Positions 16,986 to 27,898 are shown, counted from the stretch's first letter. The stretch: 64,000 nt of DNA from Roseateles_B sp051857535 (GCF_051857535.1 NZ_JBPZGY010000005.1:248001-312000); one strand, 5' to 3'. Notes: generated by a model not told the origin, from the letters alone. Made by a program: numbers and translations.

Positions 16986-17222
16986 CTCGATCTACTCCTG
17001 CGGGGTGGCCCCGTGTGTGCTGGGCGCTATTGTCTACGTTTGCAGGCGTCGCAAATCGGGCCAAACACGGGGATTGCCTTCGCGAGTGCGTGCTGCAGCG
17101 TCGAATTGATGCCTTGGCGAGACGATTTGCGTATTCCCGGAGGTGCATCAAGTCAGGGTGGGGGTGGGCGTCCGCTAGAATCCGCGGTTGCTCCCGATCA
17201 GAAGTCTCATTTGAGGACCCTC

Positions 17223-17819
17223 ATGAGTGACCAGCAAGTGGATCAAGGCAAGCGCACGTGGCTTATTGCCACGAGTTGCGCCGGTGCCGGTGTCGGCGTC
17301 GCCACCGCCGTGCCCTTTGTCAGTACCTTCGCGCCGTCCGAGCGCGCCAAGGCTGCCGGTGCAGCCGTGGAAGTCGATATCAGCAGCCTGAAGCCGGGCG
17401 AGAAGCTGACGGTGGAGTGGCGCGGCAAGCCCGTCTGGATCGTGCGTCGTACGCCCGAGCAGCTGGAAGCCCTGAAGAAGAACGATCCGCAGCTGGCTGA
17501 TCCGGACTCCCATCGCACCGCCTACCCGACGCCGGATTACGCCAAGAATGGCTACCGCTCGATCAAGCCCGAGTACTTCGTGGGCGTGGGCATCTGCTCG
17601 CACCTGGGCTGCTCGCCCTCTGACAAGTTCCAGGCCGGCCCGCAGCCTTCGCTGCCCGATGACTGGAACGGCGGCTTCCTCTGCCCCTGCCACGGCTCGA
17701 CCTTCGACCTGGCCGGCCGCGTGTTCAAGAACAAGCCCGCACCCGACAACCTCGAGGTGCCTCCCCATATGTATCTGTCCGACACCAAGCTCCTGATTGG
17801 TGAGGACAAGGCTGCCTAA
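17223..17819 (+). CDS. petA: Ubiquinol-cytochrome c reductase iron-sulfur subunit (Rieske protein)
   Basis: Rieske [2Fe-2S] subunit of the cytochrome bc1 complex. The 198-residue product has cluster motifs CSHLGC and CPCHGS with the two Cys and two His ligands. The N-terminal anchor reads GKRTWLIATSCAGAGVGVA; this would be a Tat signal-anchor but with Lys-Arg instead of the twin Arg. tatABC is 7 kb away. ATG at 17223 is the first codon after an AT-richer leader with a TAGAAT -10-like box near 17178. petB follows after 20 bases with a GAGGACAGAGG-type ribosome site. Confidence 0.96.
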   Translation: MSDQQVDQGKRTWLIATSCAGAGVGVATAVPFVSTFAPSERAKAAGAAVEVDISSLKPGEKLTVEWRGKPVWIVRRTPEQLEALKKNDPQLADPDSHRTAYPTPDYAKNGYRSIKPEYFVGVGICSHLGCSPSDKFQAGPQPSLPDDWNGGFLCPCHGSTFDLAGRVFKNKPAPDNLEVPPHMYLSDTKLLIGEDKAA

Positions 17820-17839
17820 GCGAGAGGACAGAGGTCGAT

Positions 17840-19240
17840 ATGGCTGAATTCAAAGAAGCTCCCGCTGGCGCGTCCGTGGGCGAGCAGCTGCTGACTTGGG
17901 TGGACAACCGCTTCCCGCTCAGCAAGATGTACCGGGAGCACATGTCGGAGTACTACGCTCCGAAGAACTTCAACTGGTGGTACATCTTCGGCTCGCTGGC
18001 CATGCTGGTGCTGGTGATCCAGATCGTCACCGGCATCTTCCTGGTGATGCACTACAAGCCGGATGCCGCCGTGGCCTTCGCCTCGGTCGAGTACATCATG
18101 CGTGATGTGCCCTGGGGCTGGTTGATCCGCTACATGCACTCGACGGGCGCCTCCGCCTTCTTCGTGGTCGTGTACCTGCACATGTTCCGCGGCCTGCTCT
18201 ACGGTTCCTACCGCAAGCCCCGCGAGCTGGTCTGGATCTTCGGCTGCGCCATCTTCCTGTGCCTGATGGCCGAGGCCTTCATGGGCTATCTGCTGCCCTG
18301 GGGTCAGATGTCCTACTGGGGCGCCCAGGTGATCGTGAACCTGTTCGCCGCCGTGCCCTTCGTCGGCAACGACCTGGCCCTGATGATCCGCGGTGACTAC
18401 GTCGTCGGTGACGCCACCCTGAACCGCTTCTTCAGCTTCCACGTGATCGCCGTGCCCCTGGTCCTGCTGGGCCTGGTGGTGGCGCACATCATCGCGCTGC
18501 ACGAAGTGGGTTCCAACAACCCGGACGGCGTCGAGATCAAGGCCAAGAAGGATGCGCAGGGTCGCCCGCTGGACGGCATTCCCTTCCATCCCTTCTACAC
18601 CGTGCACGACATCTACGGCGTGGGCCTGTTCCTGATGGTGTTCTCGGCCATCATCTTCTTTGCGCCTGAGCTCGGTGGCTACTTCCTGGAGTACAACAAC
18701 TTCATCCCGGCCGACCCGCTGAAGACACCGCCGCACATCGCGCCGGTCTGGTACTTCACGCCCTTCTACTCGATGCTGCGCGCCACGACCGACGTGATGG
18801 TCAACGTGCTGTCGGTGATCGTGGGCCTGGGTGCCGTGCTGGCTGTGCTCAAGGGTACCTTCTCGGGCAAGGGCAAGGTCGCCACGCTGGTGATTGCCGC
18901 CGTCGCCATCTTCCTGCTCAAGACCTTCGACGCGAAGTTCTGGGGCGTGGTCGTGATGGGTGGTGCCGTGGTGATCCTGTTCTTCCTGCCCTGGCTGGAC
19001 CACAGCCCGGTCAAGTCGATCCGCTATCGCCCGACCTGGCACACGTATGTCTACGGCGTGTTCGTCGTCTTTTTCCTGGTGCTGGCCTATCTTGGCATCC
19101 AGCCTCCGACGGAAATCGGCACCCTCGTCGCCCAGATCGGCACCCTGTACTACTTCGGTTTCTTCCTGCTGATGCCGTGGTGGAGCAAGCAAGGCGTGTT
19201 CAAGCCTGTGCCTGACCGCGTCACCTTCCACCCCCACTGA
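17840..19240 (+). CDS. petB: Cytochrome b of the bc1 complex
   Basis: Membrane subunit carrying the two b-type haems and the Qo and Qi sites. The 466-residue product shows the N-terminal FNWWYIFGSLAMLVLVIQIVTG helix region (two adjacent blocks), a GYLLPWGQMSYWG helix, paired haem-ligand histidines (in YMHSTGASAFF and VVYLHMFRG, and in the FFSFHVIA and VVAHIIALHEVG helices), and a Qo-site PEW-like stretch TPPHIAPVWYFTPFYS. It is longer than many bacterial cytochromes b, as expected for betaproteobacteria with extra C-terminal helices. petC follows by 21 bases. Confidence 0.97.
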   Translation: MAEFKEAPAGASVGEQLLTWVDNRFPLSKMYREHMSEYYAPKNFNWWYIFGSLAMLVLVIQIVTGIFLVMHYKPDAAVAFASVEYIMRDVPWGWLIRYMHSTGASAFFVVVYLHMFRGLLYGSYRKPRELVWIFGCAIFLCLMAEAFMGYLLPWGQMSYWGAQVIVNLFAAVPFVGNDLALMIRGDYVVGDATLNRFFSFHVIAVPLVLLGLVVAHIIALHEVGSNNPDGVEIKAKKDAQGRPLDGIPFHPFYTVHDIYGVGLFLMVFSAIIFFAPELGGYFLEYNNFIPADPLKTPPHIAPVWYFTPFYSMLRATTDVMVNVLSVIVGLGAVLAVLKGTFSGKGKVATLVIAAVAIFLLKTFDAKFWGVVVMGGAVVILFFLPWLDHSPVKSIRYRPTWHTYVYGVFVVFFLVLAYLGIQPPTEIGTLVAQIGTLYYFGFFLLMPWWSKQGVFKPVPDRVTFHPH

Positions 19241-19261
19241 TCAGCCCAGGAGTTGCATCTC

Positions 19262-20032
19262 ATGAAGAAATTCATCGCTACGCTGCTGATCGGGCTGGGC
19301 CTGGCCTCGGGTGCCATGGCCAACACCGGCGGCATGGAGTGGGACAAGTTCCCCAAGGAAAAGATGACGGACGTGGCGTCCCTTCAAAACGGCGCCAAGA
19401 TCTTCGTCAACTACTGCCTGAACTGCCATGCGGCTGCGTTCATGCGCTACAACCGCCTGCGCGACATCGGCCTGACGGAAGCCCAGATCAAGGGCAACCT
19501 GATGTTCGCCACCGAAAAGGTGGGTGACGTCATGAAGGTCTCCCTGGATCCCAAGCAGGCCAAGGACTGGTTTGGCGCCACCCCGCCGGACCTGACCGTG
19601 ATCTCCCGTTCGCGCGCCGACGGCGCCAAGGGCTCCGGTGCCGACTACCTCTACACCTATATGCGGACCTTCTACCGCGACGAGACCAAGGCCACGGGTT
19701 GGAACAACCTGGTCTTCCCCAGCGTCGCCATGCCGCATGTGCTGTGGGAACTGCAGGGCCAACGCGCTGCCAAGTTCGTCGAGGAAGCCGATCCGCATGA
19801 CCCTGCCAAGAAGACCCATGTCTTCAAGGGCTTCGAGCAGCTGACCCCCGGCACCATGGACGCACGCGCCTATGACAATGCCGTGGGTGACCTGGTCGCC
19901 TACCTGCAATGGATGGGCGAGCCTGCACAGGCCCAGCGCTTCCGGCTGGGGGTGTTGGTGCTGCTGGGTCTGGGCATCTTCACTCTGTTTGCCTGGCGCC
20001 TGAATGCGTCCTACTGGAAGGATGTGAAGTAA
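19262..20032 (+). CDS. petC: Cytochrome c1 of the bc1 complex
   Basis: Periplasmic haem c subunit that passes electrons from the Rieske centre to soluble cytochrome c. A signal peptide (MKKFIATLLIGLGLASGAMA) is followed by the haem motif CLNCH, the cytochrome c1 pattern FMRYNRLRDIGLT, and the probable axial methionine in SVAMPHVLWELQG. A C-terminal membrane anchor reads LGVLVLLGLGIFTLFAW. ATG at 19262 is chosen because AGGAG lies nine bases upstream; a TTG at 19253 is less likely. The end of the petABC operon is marked by a hairpin. Confidence 0.96.
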   Translation: MKKFIATLLIGLGLASGAMANTGGMEWDKFPKEKMTDVASLQNGAKIFVNYCLNCHAAAFMRYNRLRDIGLTEAQIKGNLMFATEKVGDVMKVSLDPKQAKDWFGATPPDLTVISRSRADGAKGSGADYLYTYMRTFYRDETKATGWNNLVFPSVAMPHVLWELQGQRAAKFVEEADPHDPAKKTHVFKGFEQLTPGTMDARAYDNAVGDLVAYLQWMGEPAQAQRFRLGVLVLLGLGIFTLFAWRLNASYWKDVK

Positions 20033-20067
20033 GCCTTCGGGCCCTGGCCACCAGCCGGGCCCTGTTG

Positions 20068-20110
20068 CGCAGTGGGAGGCCTTTGCGGGCACCCACTGCG
20101 TTTGCCTTTT
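20068..20110 (+). terminator. Probable intrinsic terminator after petC
   Basis: Arms CGCAGTGGG (20068-20076) and CCCACTGCG (20092-20100) form a perfect nine-base stem, followed by TTTGCCTTTT. The loop is 15 bases. It lies 35 bases after the petC stop and ahead of the sspA promoter region. Confidence 0.6.
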
Positions 20111-20174
20111 GTGTGCCGCTACCATGTCGGGCACACGGAATCGATTGTTGACCTGAACTCAGGAGTCCGCCGCC

Positions 20175-20792
20175 ATGATGGTGCTTTATTCTGGAACCAC
20201 TTGCCCCTACTCGCACCGTTGCCGCTTCGTGCTGTTTGAAAAGGGCATGGACTTCGAAATCCGTGACGTCGACCTGTTCGCCAAGCCGGAAGACATCGCC
20301 CTGATGAACCCGTACAACGAGGTGCCCATCCTCGTCGAGCGAGACCTCATCCTGTACGAGTCGCACATCATCAACGAGTACATCGACGAGCGTTTCCCGC
20401 ACCCGCAGCTGATGCCTGGGGACCCGGTCGCTCGTGCCCGCGTGCGCCTGTTCCTGCTGAACTTCGAGAAGGAGCTGTTCGCCCACGTCAACGTGCTGGA
20501 GAACCGCGGCCAGGCCGTCAAGCCGACGGACAAGCAGCTGGAGAAGGCCCGTTCGCAGATCCGCGACCGCCTGACGCAGCTGGCGCCCATCTTCCTGAAG
20601 AACAAGTACATGCTGGGCGATGACTTCTCCATGCTGGACGTGGCCATTGCTCCGCTGCTGTGGCGCCTGGACTATTACGGCATCGACATGTCCAAGAACG
20701 CCCTGCCGCTGCTGAAGTACGCCGAGCGCATCTTCTCGCGCCCGGCCTACATCGAGGCGCTGACGCCCTCGGAAAAGGTGATGCGCAAGTAA
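20175..20792 (+). CDS. sspA: Stringent starvation protein A (GST-fold)
   Basis: RNA-polymerase-associated protein of the glutathione-S-transferase fold that alters transcription under starvation in characterised relatives. The 205-residue product begins MMVLYSGTTCPYSHRCRFVL, the thioredoxin-like N-terminus, and has VPILVERDLILYESHIINEY, the GST substrate-side motif. The C-terminal helical domain includes GDDFSMLDVAIAPLLWRLD. It is followed after 12 bases by sspB, the normal operon partner. Confidence 0.95.
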   Translation: MMVLYSGTTCPYSHRCRFVLFEKGMDFEIRDVDLFAKPEDIALMNPYNEVPILVERDLILYESHIINEYIDERFPHPQLMPGDPVARARVRLFLLNFEKELFAHVNVLENRGQAVKPTDKQLEKARSQIRDRLTQLAPIFLKNKYMLGDDFSMLDVAIAPLLWRLDYYGIDMSKNALPLLKYAERIFSRPAYIEALTPSEKVMRK

Positions 20793-20804
20793 GTCGCTGC
20801 TGCC

Positions 20805-21356
20805 ATGGACCAGACCCCTGACGGTGGCGCGCCCACCGGCACCTCCACGCGGCCCTACCTGATCCGGGCCCTGCATGACTGGTGCACCGACAATGGCTTC
20901 ACGCCCTACATCGCGGTGCAGGTCGACCGCTCGGTGCAGGTGCCGCTGGAGTACGTCAGCAACAACGAGATCGTGCTGAACGTGGGCTTCGATGCCACGA
21001 ACGGGCTGGACCTCGGCAACGAGTTCATCCAGTTCAAGGCCCGCTTCGGCGGGGTGGCGCGCGAGATCGTGGTGCCGGTGGACCATGTGGTGGCCATCTA
21101 TGCCCGTGAGAATGGGCAGGGCATGGCTTTCCCGCCACCCGCCGTCGAGGCGGATTCGGCGTCCGTGCAGAAACCCGCACCCCGTGCGACACCGAAGGCG
21201 GGGCCCAAGGGGCTGCGCCTGGCGCCGGCACCGGCCGTGCCGGGTTCGGACGAGTCAGTCCCGGACGCTGCCGCGCCGGAATCCTCGGGCGAGGGGCCGG
21301 ACAATGGCCCTGGCGATGGGCCCGGGCCGCGCCCCACGCTCAAGCGCATCAAGTGA
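20805..21356 (+). CDS. sspB: ClpXP protease specificity-enhancing factor SspB
   Basis: Adaptor that binds ssrA-tagged proteins and delivers them to ClpXP. The N-terminal domain (about residues 12-115) has the signature RPYLIRALHDWCTDNGFTPY, then NNEIVLNVGF and ARFGGVAREIVVPV. A long flexible Ala/Pro/Gly-rich linker ends in LKRIK, the expected ClpX-binding XB tail. The product is 183 residues. It is co-transcribed with sspA. Confidence 0.94.
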   Translation: MDQTPDGGAPTGTSTRPYLIRALHDWCTDNGFTPYIAVQVDRSVQVPLEYVSNNEIVLNVGFDATNGLDLGNEFIQFKARFGGVAREIVVPVDHVVAIYARENGQGMAFPPPAVEADSASVQKPAPRATPKAGPKGLRLAPAPAVPGSDESVPDAAAPESSGEGPDNGPGDGPGPRPTLKRIK

Positions 21357-21456
21357 CAAAGACAGGGTGCGCAGGAGTTGGTGAGCAAGCCTCTGGATTG
21401 CCTTTACAATGCGCGCCTGCCGAGGACTCCGGTCCGCGGCATCCCAGCAGTAAAAA

Positions 21457-21532
21457 GCCGGCTTAGCTCAGTTGGTAGAGCAACCGCCTTGTAAGCGGTA
21501 GGTCATCAGTTCGAATCCGATAGCCGGCACCA
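21457..21532 (+). tRNA. tRNA-Thr (anticodon TGT)
   Basis: 76 bases with encoded CCA. The acceptor arms are GCCGGCT and AGCCGGC with discriminator A. The D-arm has TTAGCTCAGTTGGTAGAGC. The anticodon arm ACCGC/GCGGT encloses CTTGTAA, giving anticodon TGT, which reads ACA threonine codons. The T-arm has the usual TTCGAATC loop. A TACAAT -10 box lies upstream at 21405-21410. Confidence 0.95.
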
Positions 21533-21543
21533 GACCCATGAAG

Positions 21544-21568
21544 ACACAGGCCCCGAGCCTGTGTTTTT
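21544..21568 (+). terminator. Intrinsic terminator of tRNA-Thr
   Basis: Perfect eight-base arms ACACAGGC and GCCTGTGT with loop CCCGA, followed by a run of T, 12 bases after the tRNA CCA end. Confidence 0.85.
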
Positions 21569-21624
21569 CTTTGTGGCGACAGAAGTCTCAGCGGTGACAG
21601 AACTCGTGGCCGCCGCAAGAATCC

Positions 21625-21966
21625 TCAGCCCTGCTGGACCTTGATCCGCACCTTGCTGGGCTGCAGCCCCTGCTCCTGCAGGCGGGCTTCCAGCCGAGGC
21701 TGCAGCTGGCGCAGCTTGGCGGCCACGGCGGCATTGGCGGCCAGCAGGGTCCAGCCTTCCTCGTCGATGGGGCCGGGCTTGACGAAGCGGGTCATGGCGC
21801 CGGGTAGGGCGGGCGCCACCAGGGCCATGCGCCGCTGCGATTCCTGCATCAGCACGCCCAGCCGCGCCAGGCCCTGGTGCTGGGCCAGCGCCAGGCTGAT
21901 GGGCGTGGGGTCGGGCACTGCGGGGCCGCCGGTCTTGGGCGCGTGAGGGGCATCAGATCTGCGCAT
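21625..21966 (-). CDS. DUF721 (DciA-like) protein
   Basis: A 113-residue protein on the minus strand. It has the compact alpha/beta pattern of DUF721/DciA: a leading helix with LARLGVLMQESQRRMALV, then WTLLAANAAVAAKLRQLQPRL and a closing strand PSKVRIKVQQ. DciA proteins load the replicative helicase DnaB in bacteria lacking DnaC. A DUF721 gene divergent from secA is common in Burkholderiales, which supports the call. I cannot confirm it by alignment here. Confidence 0.65.
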   Translation of the reverse strand: MRRSDAPHAPKTGGPAVPDPTPISLALAQHQGLARLGVLMQESQRRMALVAPALPGAMTRFVKPGPIDEEGWTLLAANAAVAAKLRQLQPRLEARLQEQGLQPSKVRIKVQQG

Positions 21967-22313
21967 GCCGCTCAGTGTAGACCCGGAGGGCCGGGCCCGC
22001 GTCCGGACGCGAGGGGAGGGATGCCGGATGCTAAACTCCGCCGGTTGTCCTCCGCCCTGGTCCTGCTGCCTGGCGGGCCTTTCGGGCTGATCCTCGCCTG
22101 CCTTCGGACCGCCTTCGGCGGTCAGCAGCGCAGGAGCGTCGCACCGGGGCTTGCAAGTGGCTGCTGCGCCCCGAGATGGAGGATCGGAAATGTTGACTGA
22201 GTCCGTCGCGCGCAGGCGCAGCGGGCTTGCCGTGCCAGCCAGCCGCCCAGCACAGAAGAACCACGAGCTCAGGCGGGCCTGGCGCCACCCTCTTACCGTC
22301 CAAGAATCACTGC
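21967..22313 (+). promoter_or_regulatory. Divergent region between the DUF721 gene and secA
   Basis: A 347-bp gap. It contains a perfect 14-bp palindrome CGCGTCCGGACGCG at 21998-22011, an extended -10-like TGCTAAACT at 22028-22036, a small ORF (listed separately), and a GACCGCC/GGCGGTC inverted repeat near 22107-22124. In other Burkholderiales a peptidase gene often occupies this position; none is seen here. The promoter reading and the small-ORF reading partly exclude each other. Confidence 0.4.
22021..22200 (+). CDS. Candidate leader ORF upstream of secA
   Basis: A 59-codon ORF from ATG at 22021, with a purine-rich GAGGGGAGGG just before it. The product begins MPDAKLRR, then a hydrophobic stretch LSSALVLLPGGPFGLILACL and a basic tail ending near SVAPGLASGCCAPRW. 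A signal-like segment encoded just ahead of secA is reminiscent of SecM-type secretion monitors, but there is no recognised arrest motif. The extended -10-like sequence inside its first codons argues against it. Treat as speculative. Confidence 0.22.
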   Translation: MPDAKLRRLSSALVLLPGGPFGLILACLRTAFGGQQRRSVAPGLASGCCAPRWRIGNVD

Positions 22314-25058
<2,745 letters not shown>

Positions 25059-25247
25059 TCTGCCGGCCAAAGGCTTCCATAAGGTCGAGCCCGATCAAAA
25101 GCGTGCGTTATTTGGCGGTTTTTCAAGGGCGGCCACACGCTTGAGGGGGATGCGATTTGTTGCAAGTCCTCTACAGTCGGGTCATCGCAAAGGCTATGAC
25201 TGTTGTCTTTGTGATGCCAAAAAACTCTGATTCGTTGGGCTCCCGAA

Positions 25248-25742
25248 ATGTCGATCAAGACCTTTATTGCTGCCGCCTCCATCGCCGCATTCGCGCCCCT
25301 GGTGCATGCTGATCCGGTCTACACCCCGCTGACCCCGACGGCTGCCGGCGTCGATTTCCGCGTCGCGGACATCGTCAAGGGCGCCTTCACCCAATACTTC
25401 AGCTTCAGCGTGCTGGTCCCCCAGACCTACCACGGCGAGCTGCACACCTTCAGCAAGGTCGAGAACGACGTCCGCATCAGCAGCATCGTGCTGAGCAACG
25501 GCATCCAGTCCTTCGACTTCACGCCCTCGGCGGCCCTGAGCACCGGTACCGAGTACTGGAAGCTGGCGCCTGTCGACCTCAGCGCTGGCGAATGGCACCT
25601 GACGATCTCTGGCGTGGATACGGTGAAGAAGGCTGCAGGCAACTTCGAAGGTTTCCTGCATGTCCCCGAGCCGGGCTCCCTGGCGCTGAGCGGTCTGGCC
25701 GCCCTCGCCCTGTTCGGCGCCCGCCGACGCCGCCAGGCCTGA
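25248..25742 (+). CDS. PEP-CTERM sorting-domain protein (FxDxF-like)
   Basis: A 164-residue exported protein. A signal peptide (MSIKTFIAAASIAAFAPLVHA) precedes a beta-rich domain with FSFSVLVP and SFDFTPSAAL patterns, of the type seen in small FxDxF PEP-CTERM proteins. The C-terminal tripartite signal reads VPEPGSLALSGLAALALFG followed by ARRRRQA. Such tails are processed by exosortase, but no exosortase gene is in this window. Its function is unknown; it may belong to the envelope or exopolysaccharide matrix. A second PEP-CTERM gene follows by 74 bp. Confidence 0.9.
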   Translation: MSIKTFIAAASIAAFAPLVHADPVYTPLTPTAAGVDFRVADIVKGAFTQYFSFSVLVPQTYHGELHTFSKVENDVRISSIVLSNGIQSFDFTPSAALSTGTEYWKLAPVDLSAGEWHLTISGVDTVKKAAGNFEGFLHVPEPGSLALSGLAALALFGARRRRQA

Positions 25743-25816
25743 GCGGCTTCGGTCGCTATGGCGCATGGGGTCTGCAAGGCCCCAGCTGATCTCAGCCTGT
25801 CGCGGGGACAAAGACC

Positions 25817-26494
25817 ATGACGCTCAAGACATTTGGTGCTGCCGTTGCCCTGGCCCTGGCCTGCTCCGTGCCGGCTCAGGCGGGGACCGTGTCCTTGCTG
25901 TTCGACAGTACCCAGCCGGCGGGCATCACCCTGTCCACCACCGGCACCGACCACCTCGACACCGGGGTACTGCAGTTCTCCTCGACCACGGGGGGCAGCT
26001 TTGCTGCTTTCTGCGTTGAGCTGGCCCAGGACCATGCGGAGTTCAGTGACGGGGTTCAGGTCTATACCGTGGGCAGTTTCAGCGGGCGGCAAGCCTCTGC
26101 GCTGCAAGGCCTGTACTCCACCATCTGGAGCAGCGTCGACACCGATATCGAGCGCGCGGCCTTCCAGACGGCCGTCTGGGAAATCACCCACGAGACCTCC
26201 AGCCAGCCCTTCAACGTGGCCTCCAACTCCGGCAGCTTCTATTTCGAGGGACTGGCAGGCGGCAGCGCTTCGGCGGACGCCAGCTTCGTCAGCCTGGTGA
26301 ATGGCTATCTGCAGAATGCCGAACACTATGTCGGCCCGGCGCTCTACACCGTGTCCAGGCTTTCCAACGACGTTTTCCAGGATCTGGTCGTCGCACAGGC
26401 GGCCCCCGTGCCCGAGCCCAGCCGCATGGCGATGATGTTCGCTGGCCTGGGCGCCGTGGGCTTCATGGCGGCCCGTCGGCGGCGCGCTTCCTGA
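25817..26494 (+). CDS. PEP-CTERM protein with putative thioester domain
   Basis: A 225-residue exported protein. After a signal peptide ending PAQAG, a domain carries SFAAFCVELA with Cys66 and, about 50 residues on, AAFQTAVWEIT with Gln117. This Cys plus QxAVW arrangement is the signature of thioester (TED-like) surface domains, where Cys and Gln form an internal thioester for covalent adhesion. The C-terminus VPEPSRMAMMFAGLGAVGFM plus ARRRRAS is a PEP-CTERM anchor. Thioester formation is an inference from spacing only. Likely in one transcript with the previous PEP-CTERM gene. Confidence 0.85.
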   Translation: MTLKTFGAAVALALACSVPAQAGTVSLLFDSTQPAGITLSTTGTDHLDTGVLQFSSTTGGSFAAFCVELAQDHAEFSDGVQVYTVGSFSGRQASALQGLYSTIWSSVDTDIERAAFQTAVWEITHETSSQPFNVASNSGSFYFEGLAGGSASADASFVSLVNGYLQNAEHYVGPALYTVSRLSNDVFQDLVVAQAAPVPEPSRMAMMFAGLGAVGFMAARRRRAS

Positions 26495-26534
26495 GCCGGC
26501 GTCGGCGCTTGGCGATACAGGGGCGAGGCTCGCG

Positions 26535-26551
26535 AGGGCTTCGCCCTTTTT
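26535..26551 (+). terminator. Probable intrinsic terminator after the PEP-CTERM pair
   Basis: Short stem AGGGC/GCCCT with loop TTC, followed by TTTTT at 26547-26551. It lies 40 bases after the stop of the second PEP-CTERM gene and before the argJ promoter box. Confidence 0.5.
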
Positions 26552-26578
26552 CAATGCTGCAGCGCACTCACGGAGCGG

Positions 26579-26596
26579 GGGGGCAGTCCTACAATC
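26579..26596 (+). promoter_or_regulatory. Probable argJ promoter region with TACAAT -10
   Basis: GGGGGCAGTCCTACAATC contains TACAAT at 26590-26595, 46 bases before the argJ ATG. Sixteen of 18 bases match the segment in front of argB at 2547-2564. No clear -35 box is visible. Confidence 0.45.
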
Positions 26597-26641
26597 CCCG
26601 GCCAACGGCGCCATGGGGCGCCACTTGAAGCCTGCTGCACC

Positions 26642-27871
26642 ATGCCCGTCAATCTCACTGCTCCCGACCCTGCCTCGCTCCATCCCGTTCCCGGCGTGCG
26701 CCTGGGCATCACCATGGCGGGCATTCGCAAGGCCAACCGCCGGGACCTCAGTGTGATCGCGCTGGACGAAGGCAGCTCGGTCGCTGGCGTGTTCACCAAG
26801 AACCGCTTCTGCGCGGCGCCGGTGCAGATCTGCCGTGAGCACCTCGCTGCCGGCCAGGGCATCCGCGCCATCCTCGTCAACACCGGCAATGCCAATGCCG
26901 GAACCGGCGAGGACGGCCTGGCCCGTGCGCGCCAGAGCTGCGAGGCCCTGGCCGGCCTGATGGGCATCCAGCCATCCCAGGTCCTGCCGTTCTCCACGGG
27001 CGTCATCATGGAAACGCTGCCAGTGGACCGCATCGTCGCGGGCCTGCCCAAGGCCGTCGAAGCGCTGCGCCCGGACGCCTGGGCCGAGGCCGCCGAAGGC
27101 ATCATGACCACGGACACCCTGCCCAAGGCCGCTTCGCGCCAGGTGCAGATCCAGGGGTGCACCGTGACCATCACCGGCATCTCCAAGGGCGCGGGCATGA
27201 TCCGCCCCAATATGGCCACCATGCTGGGCTATGTGGCCACCGACGCCCATATCGCGCCCGAGCTGCTCCAGGGCCTGGTCCGCGATGCGGCGGATGCCTC
27301 CTTCAACCGCATCACCATTGATGGCGATACCTCCACCAACGACTCCTTCGTGCTGATCGCCACCCACCAGGCCGGCCATGCGCGCATCGAGTCACTGAGC
27401 TCGCCCGAGGGTCAGGTCTTGCGCGATGCCGTCATCGCCGTGTCCCAGCAGCTGGCGCAGGCCATCGTGCGCGACGGCGAGGGCGCGACCAAGTTCATCA
27501 CCGTCAGGGTGGAAGGCGGACGCGATGAGGCCGAATGCCAACTGGCCGCCTATGCCATCGCCCACTCGCCTCTCGTCAAGACGGCCTTTTTCGCCAGCGA
27601 TCCCAACCTCGGCCGCATCCTGGCTGCCGTGGGCTACGCCGGGATCGCCGACCTGGACCAAACGCTCATCGATCTCTTCCTGGACGATGTGCACGTGGTG
27701 CGCCAGGGTGGCCGACACCCTGACTACCGCGAGGAAGACGGCCAGCGCGTGATGAAGCAGTCGGAGATCACGGTACGGGTCAATCTGCACCGTGGCCTGG
27801 CTCACACCACGGTCTGGACCTGCGACCTCAGCCACGACTACGTCAGCATCAACGCCGACTACCGCAGCTGA
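26642..27871 (+). CDS. argJ: Bifunctional ornithine acetyltransferase/N-acetylglutamate synthase
   Basis: Recycles the acetyl group between acetylornithine and glutamate in arginine biosynthesis. The 409-residue proenzyme has the autocleavage site GMIRPNMATMLGY, cut before the threonine that becomes the nucleophile of the beta chain. Other family blocks are VAGVFTKNRFCAAPV, LVNTGNANAG, STGVI and FNRITIDGDTSTND. Length and both chains are intact. It converges with the SPOR-like gene, and the two stop codons lie in one inverted repeat. Confidence 0.97.
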   Translation: MPVNLTAPDPASLHPVPGVRLGITMAGIRKANRRDLSVIALDEGSSVAGVFTKNRFCAAPVQICREHLAAGQGIRAILVNTGNANAGTGEDGLARARQSCEALAGLMGIQPSQVLPFSTGVIMETLPVDRIVAGLPKAVEALRPDAWAEAAEGIMTTDTLPKAASRQVQIQGCTVTITGISKGAGMIRPNMATMLGYVATDAHIAPELLQGLVRDAADASFNRITIDGDTSTNDSFVLIATHQAGHARIESLSSPEGQVLRDAVIAVSQQLAQAIVRDGEGATKFITVRVEGGRDEAECQLAAYAIAHSPLVKTAFFASDPNLGRILAAVGYAGIADLDQTLIDLFLDDVHVVRQGGRHPDYREEDGQRVMKQSEITVRVNLHRGLAHTTVWTCDLSHDYVSINADYRS

Positions 27872-27898
27872 TCAGGGCCGCCACGGCGGCCGGATCAG
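27868..27898. terminator. Inverted repeat spanning the convergent argJ and SPOR-gene stop codons
   Basis: Arms CTGATC and GATCAG enclose GGCCGCC and GGCGGCC with a two-base centre, about 13 paired bases. Both stop codons fall within it. There is no T-run on either side, so it could be a roadblock or stabilising hairpin rather than a classical terminator. Confidence 0.4.
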
